NCBI GenBank assembly: GCA_010031735.1
Contig: RGZB01000012.1
Location: 1 to 52,109, forward strand
Reading direction: 5' to 3'
DNA: 52,109 nucleotides
Origin: Pseudomonadota bacterium
GTDB lineage: Bacteria; Pseudomonadota; Alphaproteobacteria; Rickettsiales; RGZB01
Shown here: piece by piece, positions 26,831-36,198 of the stretch
Numbering within the stretch: the first letter of the stretch is position 1
Layout: every line of letters starts with the position of its first letter
Notes under the pieces: generated by a model
Seen by the model: the letters and a program-made list of their open reading frames with translations, nothing else
What the model was told of the DNA's origin: nothing
Databases searched by the model: none
Made by a program: the position numbers and the translations under genes

Positions 26831-26846
26831 TGGCACAGCGCTTGCA
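26831..26846 (+). promoter_or_regulatory. Sigma-54 promoter of fliK-flgD-flgE
   Basis: TGGCACAGCGCTTGCA matches the -24/-12 consensus TGGCAC-N5-TTGCA exactly. It lies 37 nt upstream of the fliK ATG, so transcription would start near 26858. Sigma-54 control of hook-stage genes is known from other flagellated bacteria. Confidence 0.85.
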
Positions 26847-26883
26847 TGTATTCCTATGAGTTAATTTTTATTTTTTAGGATTT

Positions 26884-28311
26884 ATGCTTAACCCGCTGCT
26901 TAACATATTATCACAGGTACAGACGCCACAAGGCGGCGTCGGTGTACAAGGTGGTGCGCAGGCGACCGGCCTCGGTGCTGCGGGGTTAGCTGCAACTGGT
27001 GCAAATGGCAGCTTCGTCAATCTGCTCGGCAACGTAGTATCCGTCATTGAATCCGCTCAAACGACCACGAATGGTACGGATCCAGGTGCCTCCCTTCAGG
27101 CGAGCCTGCTCCAAACCAATATCTCGAACGAAAAACTCTCGGAAGATACGATTGCGGCACTCTATGGTGCTGCAGTTCCACCGACCCCGGAACTCGCACC
27201 ACTCACGCCGACCGCTGCGGCAACGGATGCGCTCGCCCTTGATCAGAATGCAGCCGCTGCAAGCACGACGCAAGTAAAAGTCGATGCCGCAGCCCTCGCA
27301 CAAGCGGCGACCGACACCGCTGTGAAAAACGATCTTCTTACGACTTCCGCACTGAACGATCAGATATCGCAAAATCAAACGGTGGATACCGCACTCGCCG
27401 CTGCACAAGTAAAAGCAGATGCACTGGCTGATCTCACGACCGATGCTACACAGCAAAAGCAAACGCAACTGCAAGATGCGATCAGTGCATTACAAACACT
27501 TTCCACACAAAACTCTGAAACCGCTAGCGCTGCCGTGGTGGCAAAAGCAGCAAACGATGACGATAAAACGGAATCGCTGCTTGATAAGGCGCTCAAACTC
27601 TTTAATTCCAATAACAGTGCAACGCACCATGATGTTGATAAATCAACCGTGGTGCGTGCTGCACAAGCGTATAGTGACGCGAACAGTGATCAGTCGTCTT
27701 ATACGCCGTTCAAGAATGATGGTACCTTTGGTGCCGTGGCAGCAAATCAGGCTCACGCCTCAGATGCTTCTGCGACCAATACCCAAATTGCTGCCCCTAC
27801 AGCGGTCGGCAAAGTGGGTGAGGTATCGTCTGAGGCTGCAGTCGCGGTCAAAAATCCTGTTCCCAATTTCCCTTCCCATAACCCGACTGCAGCCGAACAG
27901 GTTTCCACGCGCATTAGCCATGCGCTCAGAGCAGGCGAAAGCGAGGTCAGCATCAAGCTTGAACCCGCTGAGCTTGGTAAAGTAGAGGTTCGCCTGAACC
28001 TCCAGCATAACGATGGTAAGGCGATGGTATCGGTAGTTGCCGATGAAGCCCGCACCCTCGATATGCTCAAGACCGATTCACGTTCGCTCGAACGTGCCCT
28101 CAACGATGCGGGTATCAAAACCGATGCAGGTTCACTGAGTTTCAACCTGCGCGGCGATGGTAGCAACTTCATGGCACGTCAAGATAACAACGGTTTTGGT
28201 AACAATAACTCCCCTGCTTCGCAATCCAATAATTCAACGATCAACGGCACCACATCTTCTGGCGGTACGGTAACGTACGTCAGCGATAAGGCGCTCGATA
28301 TCATGGTTTAG
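26884..28311 (+). CDS. fliK: Flagellar hook-length control protein FliK
   Basis: 475 residues. The first ~330 are Ala/Gln/Thr-rich low complexity, as expected of the molecular-ruler part. The C-terminal Flg_hook domain (~335-445) contains VSTRISHALRAGESEVSIKL, PAELGKVEVRLNLQHNDGKA and SLERALNDAGIKT, the conserved substrate-switch region. The extreme C-terminus is Asn/Ser-rich. It is the first gene after the sigma-54 promoter and is followed at 10 nt by flgD. FliK is secreted and sets hook length by acting on FlhB. Confidence 0.9.
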   Translation: MLNPLLNILSQVQTPQGGVGVQGGAQATGLGAAGLAATGANGSFVNLLGNVVSVIESAQTTTNGTDPGASLQASLLQTNISNEKLSEDTIAALYGAAVPPTPELAPLTPTAAATDALALDQNAAAASTTQVKVDAAALAQAATDTAVKNDLLTTSALNDQISQNQTVDTALAAAQVKADALADLTTDATQQKQTQLQDAISALQTLSTQNSETASAAVVAKAANDDDKTESLLDKALKLFNSNNSATHHDVDKSTVVRAAQAYSDANSDQSSYTPFKNDGTFGAVAANQAHASDASATNTQIAAPTAVGKVGEVSSEAAVAVKNPVPNFPSHNPTAAEQVSTRISHALRAGESEVSIKLEPAELGKVEVRLNLQHNDGKAMVSVVADEARTLDMLKTDSRSLERALNDAGIKTDAGSLSFNLRGDGSNFMARQDNNGFGNNNSPASQSNNSTINGTTSSGGTVTYVSDKALDIMV

Positions 28312-28321
28312 GGAGACGGTT

Positions 28322-29428
28322 ATGTCAGTCAACGGCTTATCTACTTTAGGCACCCCCCCAGCAGCGACGGACCCACTTACAAAGAAAACGACGAGCACCG
28401 ATACGACCAGCAAGGCGCTGAGCGGTCTTACGGAAGATTTCTCGACGTTCATCAAACTGCTGACGGTACAGCTGAAGAACCAGAACCCACTCGATCCGAC
28501 AAACACCAACGACTTCACCAACCAAATCGTGCAGTTCGCGAACGTCGAACAGAATATCGCTGGTAACCAGAAACTCGACAAGCTGATCACGCTGCAACAA
28601 TCGAACCAGATCTCGAGCGTGGTGTCTTACACCGGCAAACCGGTCGAGATCAAAAGCGATACGTTTGTGGTGAAACAAGGTGAGCCGGAACAGATCGCTT
28701 ACCAACTCGACACCAACGTCACCGATTCGCTCATCACCATCAAGAATGAAGATGGCACGACCATTTATTCCGGCAAAGGCGAAACCGATAAAGGCCGCCA
28801 CACGGTCGATGTCGATAAACTCGATCTCAGCCAAACATTGACACCGGGTAAATACACCGTCACGGTAAACTATAAAGTGGATGGCGATAAGGATTTCACG
28901 AAATCCGCGCAAACCTATACAGCGGGTAAAGTGACCGCAGTCAATCTGACCGATGGCCAGGTCGGCACGCTGGTAGTGGATGATGTCATCCAGGTAGACC
29001 TCAAAGATGTGACGTTCGTGGGTGCTGCATCTGACGCAGCCAAGTCTAAATCCCCGGTTATCTCCGGCTTCGCAGGCTCTGAGAAATACACCGGATCCGA
29101 GCTAACCGTCGATAATGACTTACAAATTACCGATGATGACAGTAGTACCATGACGGGTGCCGTGGTCATGATCGATGAGCTTAAAGACGGCTCCGACGAG
29201 AAACTGAATGTTACCCTGCAAGAGGGTATCTCGATTAAGAGCAATAATGATGGTATACTGGTCTTAAGCGGGGTTGCCACCCGCGAGGCCTATCAACAGG
29301 TGCTTCGTTCATTAACATATAAGAACGACAACACTTCCCCCGACACATCTGACCGTACCATCTCCATAATTGTGGGGGACGGGGTCAATAGTAGTAACCG
29401 TGTGGTCAAGACGATCACATACGCATAA
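28322..29428 (+). CDS. flgD: Hook-capping protein FlgD with long adhesin-like C-terminal extension
   Basis: 368 residues; usual FlgD is about 220-240. The N-terminal export/assembly region has FSTFIKLLTVQLKNQNPLDP and FTNQIVQFANVEQN (~35-85). The central FlgD fold has VSYTGKPVEIKSDTFVV and the immunoglobulin-like part to ~230. Residues ~235-368 are extra: an acidic segment (LQITDDDSS, MIDELKDGSDEKLNV) and a tail with VLRSLTYKNDNTSPDTSDRT and VGDGVNSSN. From memory this is the pattern of cadherin-like repeats of large bacterial adhesins. It sits between fliK and flgE, so its identity is secure. Why the scaffold should keep such a tail is unclear. Confidence 0.9.
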   Translation: MSVNGLSTLGTPPAATDPLTKKTTSTDTTSKALSGLTEDFSTFIKLLTVQLKNQNPLDPTNTNDFTNQIVQFANVEQNIAGNQKLDKLITLQQSNQISSVVSYTGKPVEIKSDTFVVKQGEPEQIAYQLDTNVTDSLITIKNEDGTTIYSGKGETDKGRHTVDVDKLDLSQTLTPGKYTVTVNYKVDGDKDFTKSAQTYTAGKVTAVNLTDGQVGTLVVDDVIQVDLKDVTFVGAASDAAKSKSPVISGFAGSEKYTGSELTVDNDLQITDDDSSTMTGAVVMIDELKDGSDEKLNVTLQEGISIKSNNDGILVLSGVATREAYQQVLRSLTYKNDNTSPDTSDRTISIIVGDGVNSSNRVVKTITYA

Positions 29429-29456
29429 GTTCTATAGGTAAATAGGAGAGGTTTAT

Positions 29457-31550
29457 ATGGCAGGTTTATCAGGTGCATTGTTATCGAGCGTTTCGACACT
29501 GTCTTCGAACAGTACGGCCGTTTCGGTATTCAGTAACAACATTTCGAACTTGAACACTACCGGTTACAAAGGTAGCAACACGACGTTCTCGTCGCTTGTG
29601 ACGGGCACGGGCGGTGGCGGTTCTGGCGGTGGTACGTTCGCACGTACGCGCTCGGAAGTATCGCAGCAAGGTCTGTTACAACCTACGGGTGTGGGCACGG
29701 ATCTTTCGATCTCGGGTGCCGGTTTCTTCGTGGTGAAAGATACCGCTGGTAATACGTTCTACACGCGCGCTGGTAGCTTCCGTGAAGACGATACCGGTAA
29801 CCTAGTGAACTCCGCACGTTTCCGCCTGCAAGGCTGGCCACTTGATAACGAAGGCCGCCTCCCGGGTGCCGCAGGTAACAGCAACACGATTTCCGCACAG
29901 CTGCTCGAGAGTTTACGCGATGTGAACCTCCGCGGTCAAACCGGCCAGGCGTTCGGCACTAGTAACCTCACGCTCGCACTGAACCTCGATGCCAGCGAAG
30001 ATGTACTGAAAGGTGCTGGCGACGATATCAACTTCGACTTAAGCCCGGTCAACTACAACCGTACGGTCGCTTCTGGCGATATCATCGTACCGACCGGTAC
30101 GACGACCAACCGCCTGCAATCGGGCGATACGTTCACGGTGGCCCCGGGTCTCACCCCGTCCTACACCTACACATACGGTGGTTTCTCGAACAGTATCGAT
30201 ATCTCTGCAGGCCTTTTCGGCGCAACCACCCCGACCGCGATCTTCTCGCCGGGTGCGGGTCTCACCGAGGGGGATGCCTTCACGATCCAAGCAGGTGGTA
30301 ACGCGGCGGTGCGCTTCACTTTTAAACAATTCAGCCCGATCTCGGATCTGCGCCAGTTCAACAGCCTGCAAAGCCTGTCTGATGCCATTAATACCGTAAC
30401 GGGTCTTACCTCCCGCGTGGTGAACAACCGTTTATACGTTTCGTCGACTGATGCAAACGACGCCATAAACTTCGCCACTACCACGAACACCGTGAGTGGT
30501 GGTGCTTCTACCGCGAACTGGCCGGTATCCTTGGGCCTTGGCAACGTGGCAGGTGGCACCAGCCGCTTCAACACGCTCGCTGGCCTTAAAGCCCTGATCG
30601 ACGTATCCGACGGTATCGGTGCAACGCTCTTCAGCCCAGCGAACGATTCTTCGCTCCGTATCTTCGTGAAAGACCCGAAAGATACAATCACCTTCAGCGA
30701 TAGCACGGGCGGTACTCCTCCGGGTGTACTGAACGAATTCGGTCTGCCGACGACTACTTTGGCACCGGTCTACGATCCGCTGGCAGCAAACGGTGACAAC
30801 CTTGCATCTGGTGTGATTGCTTCTCCGTTTACCCGCAACATCCGTATCTTCGACTCGCTTGGTATCGGCCACGATATCCGCGCAGGCTTTGTAAAATCCG
30901 GTAACAACGAGTGGGAAGTCGAGTTCTACGCAGCAAATCCATCGGAAATCATCTCAAATAACCCGAACGGCATCATCGCTTACGGCACCTTGCTGTTCAA
31001 CGGTGACGGTACACTCCGTAGTGCCTCTCCGCTGCTTTCAGGCCAGATCAACATCGTCTGGGCTAACCAAGCACAAAGCTCGACGCTGCAACTGAACCTC
31101 GGTACGGCAGGCTTAACCGGTGTTGGTCAAGCGGATGGTCTGCGCCAGTTCGCGGGTCCTTACACGGTCACCAAATCCGATCAGAACGGTGCACCGTCAG
31201 GTGAACTGAGTTCGCTCGAAGTGACCAAAGAAGGCGACGTGATCGCGAAATTCACCAACGGTGAGTCCCGCAAGGTGTTCCGTATCCCGCTTGCCTCATT
31301 CCCGAACCCAAACGGCTTGCTGCAATCGAGCGGTAACGTTTATATCCCAAGTAACGATTCCGGCGAATTCTCGCTGAACGAAATCGGTGCTGCACAAGTG
31401 GGTGATATCGTACCGGAGGCCTTAGAGGGCTCCACGGTCGACCTCGCAACCGAGCTGACAGGCATGATTGTCGCTCAACGCAGCTACCAAGCCGGTACAA
31501 AAGCCATTACCACGGTGGATAACATGCTGGAAGAGCTGGCTCGAATCTAA
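29457..31550 (+). CDS. flgE: Flagellar hook protein FlgE
   Basis: 697 residues, long for FlgE (about 400 in E. coli), the extra length lying in the surface-exposed middle. The N-terminal rod/hook signature is STAVSVFSNNISNLNTTGYK. The C-terminus VDLATELTGMIVAQRSYQAG and TTVDNMLEELARI is the D0 helix. The middle (~170-560) carries beta-rich variable domains. Strong RBS (TAGGAGAGG) and strongly biased codons fit high expression. It is the last gene before an intrinsic terminator. Confidence 0.95.
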   Translation: MAGLSGALLSSVSTLSSNSTAVSVFSNNISNLNTTGYKGSNTTFSSLVTGTGGGGSGGGTFARTRSEVSQQGLLQPTGVGTDLSISGAGFFVVKDTAGNTFYTRAGSFREDDTGNLVNSARFRLQGWPLDNEGRLPGAAGNSNTISAQLLESLRDVNLRGQTGQAFGTSNLTLALNLDASEDVLKGAGDDINFDLSPVNYNRTVASGDIIVPTGTTTNRLQSGDTFTVAPGLTPSYTYTYGGFSNSIDISAGLFGATTPTAIFSPGAGLTEGDAFTIQAGGNAAVRFTFKQFSPISDLRQFNSLQSLSDAINTVTGLTSRVVNNRLYVSSTDANDAINFATTTNTVSGGASTANWPVSLGLGNVAGGTSRFNTLAGLKALIDVSDGIGATLFSPANDSSLRIFVKDPKDTITFSDSTGGTPPGVLNEFGLPTTTLAPVYDPLAANGDNLASGVIASPFTRNIRIFDSLGIGHDIRAGFVKSGNNEWEVEFYAANPSEIISNNPNGIIAYGTLLFNGDGTLRSASPLLSGQINIVWANQAQSSTLQLNLGTAGLTGVGQADGLRQFAGPYTVTKSDQNGAPSGELSSLEVTKEGDVIAKFTNGESRKVFRIPLASFPNPNGLLQSSGNVYIPSNDSGEFSLNEIGAAQVGDIVPEALEGSTVDLATELTGMIVAQRSYQAGTKAITTVDNMLEELARI

Positions 31551-31571
31551 GCAAATTCCTCTTGTTTTTTC

Positions 31572-31603
31572 AAACAGGGCGGTCTTTACCGCCCTGTTTT
31601 TTT
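31572..31603 (+). terminator. Intrinsic terminator after flgE
   Basis: AAACAGGGCGG (31572-31582) pairs with CCGCCCTGTTT (31589-31599), a 6-nt loop, followed by a T-run to 31603. Confidence 0.94.
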
Positions 31604-31672
31604 GTGCTGTGCTTTTGGGTTGAAACCCGCTATATATAACGCCCAAACTCAATATATTAGCTTTGTACCACC

Positions 31673-32671
31673 ATGATCTATATCGCGTTCTTACTTTTTG
31701 CATTCATCCTTTCGTTTTTCGGAACCAAGCAAGTGCTTGCACTTCTGAAACGTTTAAAGACGCTCGATGTACCAAACGAAAGGAGCAACCACAAAACGCC
31801 AACCCCGCGCGGTGGCGGCATTGCCGTGGTGTTCACCGTGGCCGCACTGCTGGTGGTTTACCGTATCTTCAATCCTGAGAACGCTTCACTGATCACTGGC
31901 CTGATTATCAGCAGTACGTTGCTGGCGCTTGTCTCGTTCCTCGATGACATCCGCCCACTCCCTGCTTTTGGCCGTTTTGCAGCACATATCATCGTGGTCG
32001 TCACCTCGATCTATGGTTTCCACATGCTCGATGATGGCCCCGTGTTCCAGGGGTTCCTGCCAGGATGGCTTGATACCTTCGTTGCCGCATTCCTGTGGCT
32101 ATGGTTCATGAACCTTTATAACTTCATGGATGGTATCGATGGTATCACTACGGTTGAGACCTCCAGCATCGCCATCGGTATCTTCTTGGTCGCCATGTTC
32201 AGCACTTTATCTTCCACCCATGCGGTGATCGCAGTGATACTGCTCGGTACGGTACTTGGCTTTGGCATCCATAATTGGCATCCGGCAAAGATATTCATGG
32301 GCGATGTCGGCAGCATCCCGCTGGGCTATCTGGTGGGCTATCTCCTGCTCTCCGCCGCTGCGCAAGGATTCTGGGCGGTGGCGCTCGTCCTTCCTGCCTA
32401 CTATCTTTTCGATAGTACGTATACGATACTCCGTCGCTTGATTCGTAAACAGAATATTTTCGAAGCGCATTCGGAACATTTCTACCAGAAAGCCGTCAGG
32501 AGCGGTAAAAGCCATAGCCACGTCGCACTCTCGATCGCGTTTGCGAATATCAAACTGATCGTGATCGCTGTCACCATCACGCTTTATCACACGTTGATCC
32601 CTGGCCTTGCTTATTGCGCCATATTGATCGCACTGCTGGTCGTTTATTTTTCACGAGTCAAGAAAGCATGA
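31673..32671 (+). CDS. Polyprenyl-phosphate sugar-1-phosphate transferase (WecA/WbpL family)
   Basis: 332-residue integral membrane protein of the MraY/WecA superfamily with about ten hydrophobic segments. Motifs: TPRGGGIAVV, SFLDDIRPLP (Asp pair), NLYNFMDGIDGI, FMGDVGSIPLGY and a cytosolic HSEHFYQ loop. It attaches the first sugar phosphate to undecaprenyl phosphate to start O-antigen or another surface glycan. It shares an ATGA with the WbpM-type gene. The exact sugar (GlcNAc, QuiNAc, FucNAc) cannot be told from sequence. Confidence 0.92.
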   Translation: MIYIAFLLFAFILSFFGTKQVLALLKRLKTLDVPNERSNHKTPTPRGGGIAVVFTVAALLVVYRIFNPENASLITGLIISSTLLALVSFLDDIRPLPAFGRFAAHIIVVVTSIYGFHMLDDGPVFQGFLPGWLDTFVAAFLWLWFMNLYNFMDGIDGITTVETSSIAIGIFLVAMFSTLSSTHAVIAVILLGTVLGFGIHNWHPAKIFMGDVGSIPLGYLVGYLLLSAAAQGFWAVALVLPAYYLFDSTYTILRRLIRKQNIFEAHSEHFYQKAVRSGKSHSHVALSIAFANIKLIVIAVTITLYHTLIPGLAYCAILIALLVVYFSRVKKA

Positions 32672-34545
32672 GACCACATAAAACCTACCTGATCGTGCTG
32701 ATGGACGCGCTGATGGCAGCGCTCAGCTTCATCGCGGCACTCTATCTGCGTTTAGGTACCGATAAATTCTACCAGGCTGAGCCTTACCTGCTGAAAGGCA
32801 CGCTACTTTTCACGGTGATCGCCGTCTTGATGTTCCTGATGTTCCGCCTACCGCAACGCGTCTGGCGCTACGCATCGGTGCAGGACCTGATCTCGATCAC
32901 GCAAGCGGTATCCCTCGCTGTATTGCTCTTCCTGCCATCGATGTTCCTGGTCAATCGCCTAGAAGGCGTACCGAGGTCCTATATTTTCATCCAATGGCTG
33001 CTCCTCATCATGTTGCTCGGTGGTCCACGCCTAGCTTACCGCCTGATGCAGGAAGGTTCACTGACGTTACTTTCCGGTTCTGAATTGATCGGTCAGGCGA
33101 ACCGTATCCCGGTGCTGCTGTACGGCCTCAATGAACACACGGAACTTTTCATCCGCGAAACCTTCAATAACCGCCAATCACAATACCGCGTAGTCGGTAT
33201 CGTCGATGATGATAAAACCAAGAAAGGCCGGGAAATTCGAGGCGTAAAGATTTACGGTGGCTTCCAGGACATTGCACGCATCGTACGGAAATTGCGTTCG
33301 CGTGACGATGCACCACATAAGATCATCGTTGCCGATACATATGATAAAGCGCTTATTCGTGAGATCGTGAGCAAGGCAGACAAAATGGGGATGCGTGTAG
33401 GGGTACTCCCGCGCCTGGCTGATGTGCGCGGTGCTGCGACCGATAAACTACAAGTGAAGATGGTGGCAGTGGAAGACCTGCTCGGGCGTGCACAAGCCGC
33501 ACTCGACAGGGATCTCATGGAGTCGCATATCCGTGGAAAGAAGATATTGGTCACGGGTGCCGGCGGCACCATCGGCAGCGAACTCGTTCGACAGATCTGT
33601 AGCTACCAGCCTGCCGAGATCACGTTGTTTGAGAATGCGGAGCACAATCTTTACCTCATCGATAAAGAACTGGAAGAGCGGTTCCCGGAAATCAAGCGTT
33701 CGGCCGTGATCGGTGACGTACGTAATTTTACCTTCCTGCAGAAATTGTTTAAGGCCAAAAAGCCGGATGTGGTATTCCATGCCGCCGCGCTGAAACATGT
33801 GCCCATGGCAGAGATCAATAGCATCGAAACCGCGCACACGAATATCATCGGCACGAAATACGTGGCGGATGCCTGCCTCAAATGCGGCGTAAAGCAGATG
33901 GTCGCCATCTCCACCGATAAAGCCGTGAATCCATGCAACGTGATGGGCGCAACGAAGCGTGCCGCAGAACGTTATGTGCAAGCCCTGGGACAATCGAAGA
34001 AGAAAGTCACAACGCAATACATCACCGTGCGCTTCGGGAATGTACTCGGCTCCACCGGCTCCGTCGTGCCACTATTCCGCCGCCAGCTGGAACAGGGCGG
34101 CCCCCTCACGGTCACGCATCCGGATATGGTCCGCTACTTCATGACCGTGCGTGAAGCCGTAGAGCTCGTACTCCAGGCAGCGGCGATGAGCGCCAAAGGT
34201 TCCTACAACGGTAATATCTTCGTACTCGATATGGGTGATCCGGTGCACATCAAAGACCTCGCGCTGCAGATGATCCGCTTAGCGGGCCTGAAACCGGACG
34301 AAGATATCAAGATCACGTTCACCGGCCTTCGCCCAGGCGAAAAACTCTACGAAGAATTATTCTATACCTTCGAAGCACCTGAGCATACCACCTACGACGG
34401 CCTGATGCTCGCACGTTCCCAGAAGTACAACTTGAAGAAAATCGAACAAGCGATCGCAAGCCTCCATCAGGCGATCGATGCCCGCGATGAGAAAACCGTC
34501 GCCGCACAGATCGCATCGCTCGCTCCTGAATATACCAAAGGATAG
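32668..34545 (+). CDS. WbpM/CapD-type UDP-sugar 4,6-dehydratase
   Basis: 625 residues from ATG 32668, which overlaps the previous stop. Four N-terminal TM segments (~8-120), a CoA-binding-like Rossmann domain (~150-270, VLLYGLNEHTELFIRE) and a C-terminal SDR dehydratase (~285-580). The latter shows VTGAGGTIGSELVRQI (NAD), STDKAVNPCNVMGATKRAAERY with the catalytic Met/Lys type of this subfamily, RFGNVLGSTGSVVPLF and GLRPGEKLYEELF. It makes UDP-4-keto-6-deoxy sugars for surface polysaccharides. Closeness to the hook genes leaves flagellin glycosylation as another option (inference). Confidence 0.92.
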   Translation: MRPHKTYLIVLMDALMAALSFIAALYLRLGTDKFYQAEPYLLKGTLLFTVIAVLMFLMFRLPQRVWRYASVQDLISITQAVSLAVLLFLPSMFLVNRLEGVPRSYIFIQWLLLIMLLGGPRLAYRLMQEGSLTLLSGSELIGQANRIPVLLYGLNEHTELFIRETFNNRQSQYRVVGIVDDDKTKKGREIRGVKIYGGFQDIARIVRKLRSRDDAPHKIIVADTYDKALIREIVSKADKMGMRVGVLPRLADVRGAATDKLQVKMVAVEDLLGRAQAALDRDLMESHIRGKKILVTGAGGTIGSELVRQICSYQPAEITLFENAEHNLYLIDKELEERFPEIKRSAVIGDVRNFTFLQKLFKAKKPDVVFHAAALKHVPMAEINSIETAHTNIIGTKYVADACLKCGVKQMVAISTDKAVNPCNVMGATKRAAERYVQALGQSKKKVTTQYITVRFGNVLGSTGSVVPLFRRQLEQGGPLTVTHPDMVRYFMTVREAVELVLQAAAMSAKGSYNGNIFVLDMGDPVHIKDLALQMIRLAGLKPDEDIKITFTGLRPGEKLYEELFYTFEAPEHTTYDGLMLARSQKYNLKKIEQAIASLHQAIDARDEKTVAAQIASLAPEYTKG

Positions 34546-34548
34546 ACC

Positions 34549-35013
34549 ATGCCTGGCGCCAGCGTCATCACCGATGATATCATCGCAGCGATCATCAGTA
34601 TCTTACTCGTGGTCGTCACTACCATCATTTACTATGATGTCCTCCGCATTACATGGGAGTTACTGCCTAAATTCAAGATGTCGCCACGCAAACGGATCAT
34701 CATCGTTATACTGGCAATATTTGTAGGTCACACGCTGGCAGTATGGATTTATGGGGTTACTTATTGGGTGGTCGCTAAATACCCTTTCCTCGGCAGCCTG
34801 CAGGGTGCCTATAACACCGAATTCCTAGACTATGTCTATTTTTCTGTAGTCACTTACTCATCCCTGGGTTTTGGCGACCTGCTTCCCCTGGGTGCCATAC
34901 GCATGATTTCAGGAGTGGAGGCACTGAATGGACTGGTCTTGATTGGCTGGTCGATATCCTTCACCTACCTCGTTATGCATGATTTCTGGCATCTGCACAA
35001 ACCGAAGAAATAG
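34549..35013 (+). CDS. Small two-TM potassium-channel-like protein with atypical filter
   Basis: 154 residues. Hydrophobic segments ~10-28, ~48-75 and ~120-145, with a pore loop ~93-112. The filter reads TYSSLGFGDLLP (102-113), against TVGYGD in classical K+ channels. There is no cytosolic RCK domain. It starts 3 nt after the dehydratase stop, so it is probably co-transcribed with the glycan genes. Its stop TAG is directly followed by the convergent stop (TAGCTA, 35011-35016). Ion selectivity is not certain. Confidence 0.8.
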   Translation: MPGASVITDDIIAAIISILLVVVTTIIYYDVLRITWELLPKFKMSPRKRIIIVILAIFVGHTLAVWIYGVTYWVVAKYPFLGSLQGAYNTEFLDYVYFSVVTYSSLGFGDLLPLGAIRMISGVEALNGLVLIGWSISFTYLVMHDFWHLHKPKK

Positions 35014-36198
35014 CTATTCCGATCGTCTCGTATAAAGCGAGAGCGTCAAATCATCTTCGATCTTATCGTTTGTGAATGTGGTTAGTTTCTCCACTAGATT
35101 CGCAAGCAGTTTCTCACCCGACAGCGGGTTATCCTTGAGGTTTTTCTCCACTATTTTCTTTACCTCCTTATCATTGAGGAAATCCTCCTTCCTGCCTTCA
35201 CTTTCGATCAGTGCATCACTGTAGAGAAAAACGCTATCGAGCGGATGGAAAGGAATCGAACGTGTATCGTACTTATTATGGTCAGAGACACCTAGAGGGA
35301 TGCCCGAGCCATTCAAGAAGGTGGCCTTCCCATGCTCTTGGGAGTAGAAGATCGGGTGCGTGTAACCTGCCGCTGAGTAATTGAGGAAGTTGTTTTTGAT
35401 ATCGACCACCCCAAAGAACATCGTGGCGAATTGGCCGGTCGGTAATAATTGCAGGAGCCGGTCATTCAGGCTGCAAAGATAGGTTCCCGGATCCTGCTGC
35501 ATGTTCTTGGAATCATCATTGATGATCGCATGGATGCGGAAGGTGTTAAGCGCAGCCCCTACACCATGGCCTGAGAAATCGAGCGCGTAGATCGCGATCT
35601 TGTCTTTCGATAATATCTTGATACCCCAGAGATCACCGCTCACCTCCTTCGAAGCCAGGAAAAAGGAGTGCACATTGATACTATACCACTTCGCCACGGA
35701 ATGCTTTTGGTGCGCTGACGGCATCAATAACAACTGCATATCCTTTGCATGACGCATCTCCGCCTGCATTACTCTCCTATATTCTAACAGCTGTTTCAGA
35801 AGCGACTGCCTGTGGAGGTGAACCTGTACACGTGCAATCATCTCCTCGGGGCTGAAAGGCTTTGTGATGAGGTCGGTTGCACCCGCACTGAACGCACTCG
35901 ATTTGTCCGTGGATTCGGAAAGTGCGGTGATCACCAATATCGGCACCTCTTTCAGATTCTCCATCTCCCGGATGGCACGGCAGAATTCAAAGCCATTCAT
36001 CCGTGGCATCATGATATCGAGCAAGATGATATCCGGAGGATTAAGGCGCGCCTTCTCGATAGCATCGATACCATCCGTCGCCTCATCGATATTCTTGAAC
36101 CCTCCGCGCGCGAGGAAGTTCGTGATCACTGCACGGCTGATCTTGCTATCGTCTGCAAGCAAAATACGGCTTCTATCATTGACACTAGGCTTTAGCAT
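35014..36198 (-). CDS. Receiver-PP2C phosphatase (RsbU-like), partner-switch input
   Basis: 394 residues. Receiver ~12-130 with D16/D17, D61 (ILLDIMMPRMNG), T-A switch (VITALSES) and TKPF. A short coiled coil (~135-165) is followed by a PP2C/SpoIIE-type phosphatase (~170-390) with SGDLWGIKIL, YALDFSGHGVGAAL, FFGVVDI, GIPLGV and DDLTLSLY. In known partner-switch systems this enzyme dephosphorylates the STAS antagonist. It is the last gene of the chemotaxis operon and overlaps the RsbW-like gene by 14 nt. The phosphodonor for its receiver may be CheA (inference). Confidence 0.92.
   Translation of the reverse strand: MLKPSVNDRSRILLADDSKISRAVITNFLARGGFKNIDEATDGIDAIEKARLNPPDIILLDIMMPRMNGFEFCRAIREMENLKEVPILVITALSESTDKSSAFSAGATDLITKPFSPEEMIARVQVHLHRQSLLKQLLEYRRVMQAEMRHAKDMQLLLMPSAHQKHSVAKWYSINVHSFFLASKEVSGDLWGIKILSKDKIAIYALDFSGHGVGAALNTFRIHAIINDDSKNMQQDPGTYLCSLNDRLLQLLPTGQFATMFFGVVDIKNNFLNYSAAGYTHPIFYSQEHGKATFLNGSGIPLGVSDHNKYDTRSIPFHPLDSVFLYSDALIESEGRKEDFLNDKEVKKIVEKNLKDNPLSGEKLLANLVEKLTTFTNDKIEDDLTLSLYTRRSE

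Noticed and set aside
30039-30872. Minus-strand frames opposite flgE
   Set aside because: Shadows of the strongly biased flgE codons; no RBS and no protein-like sequence.
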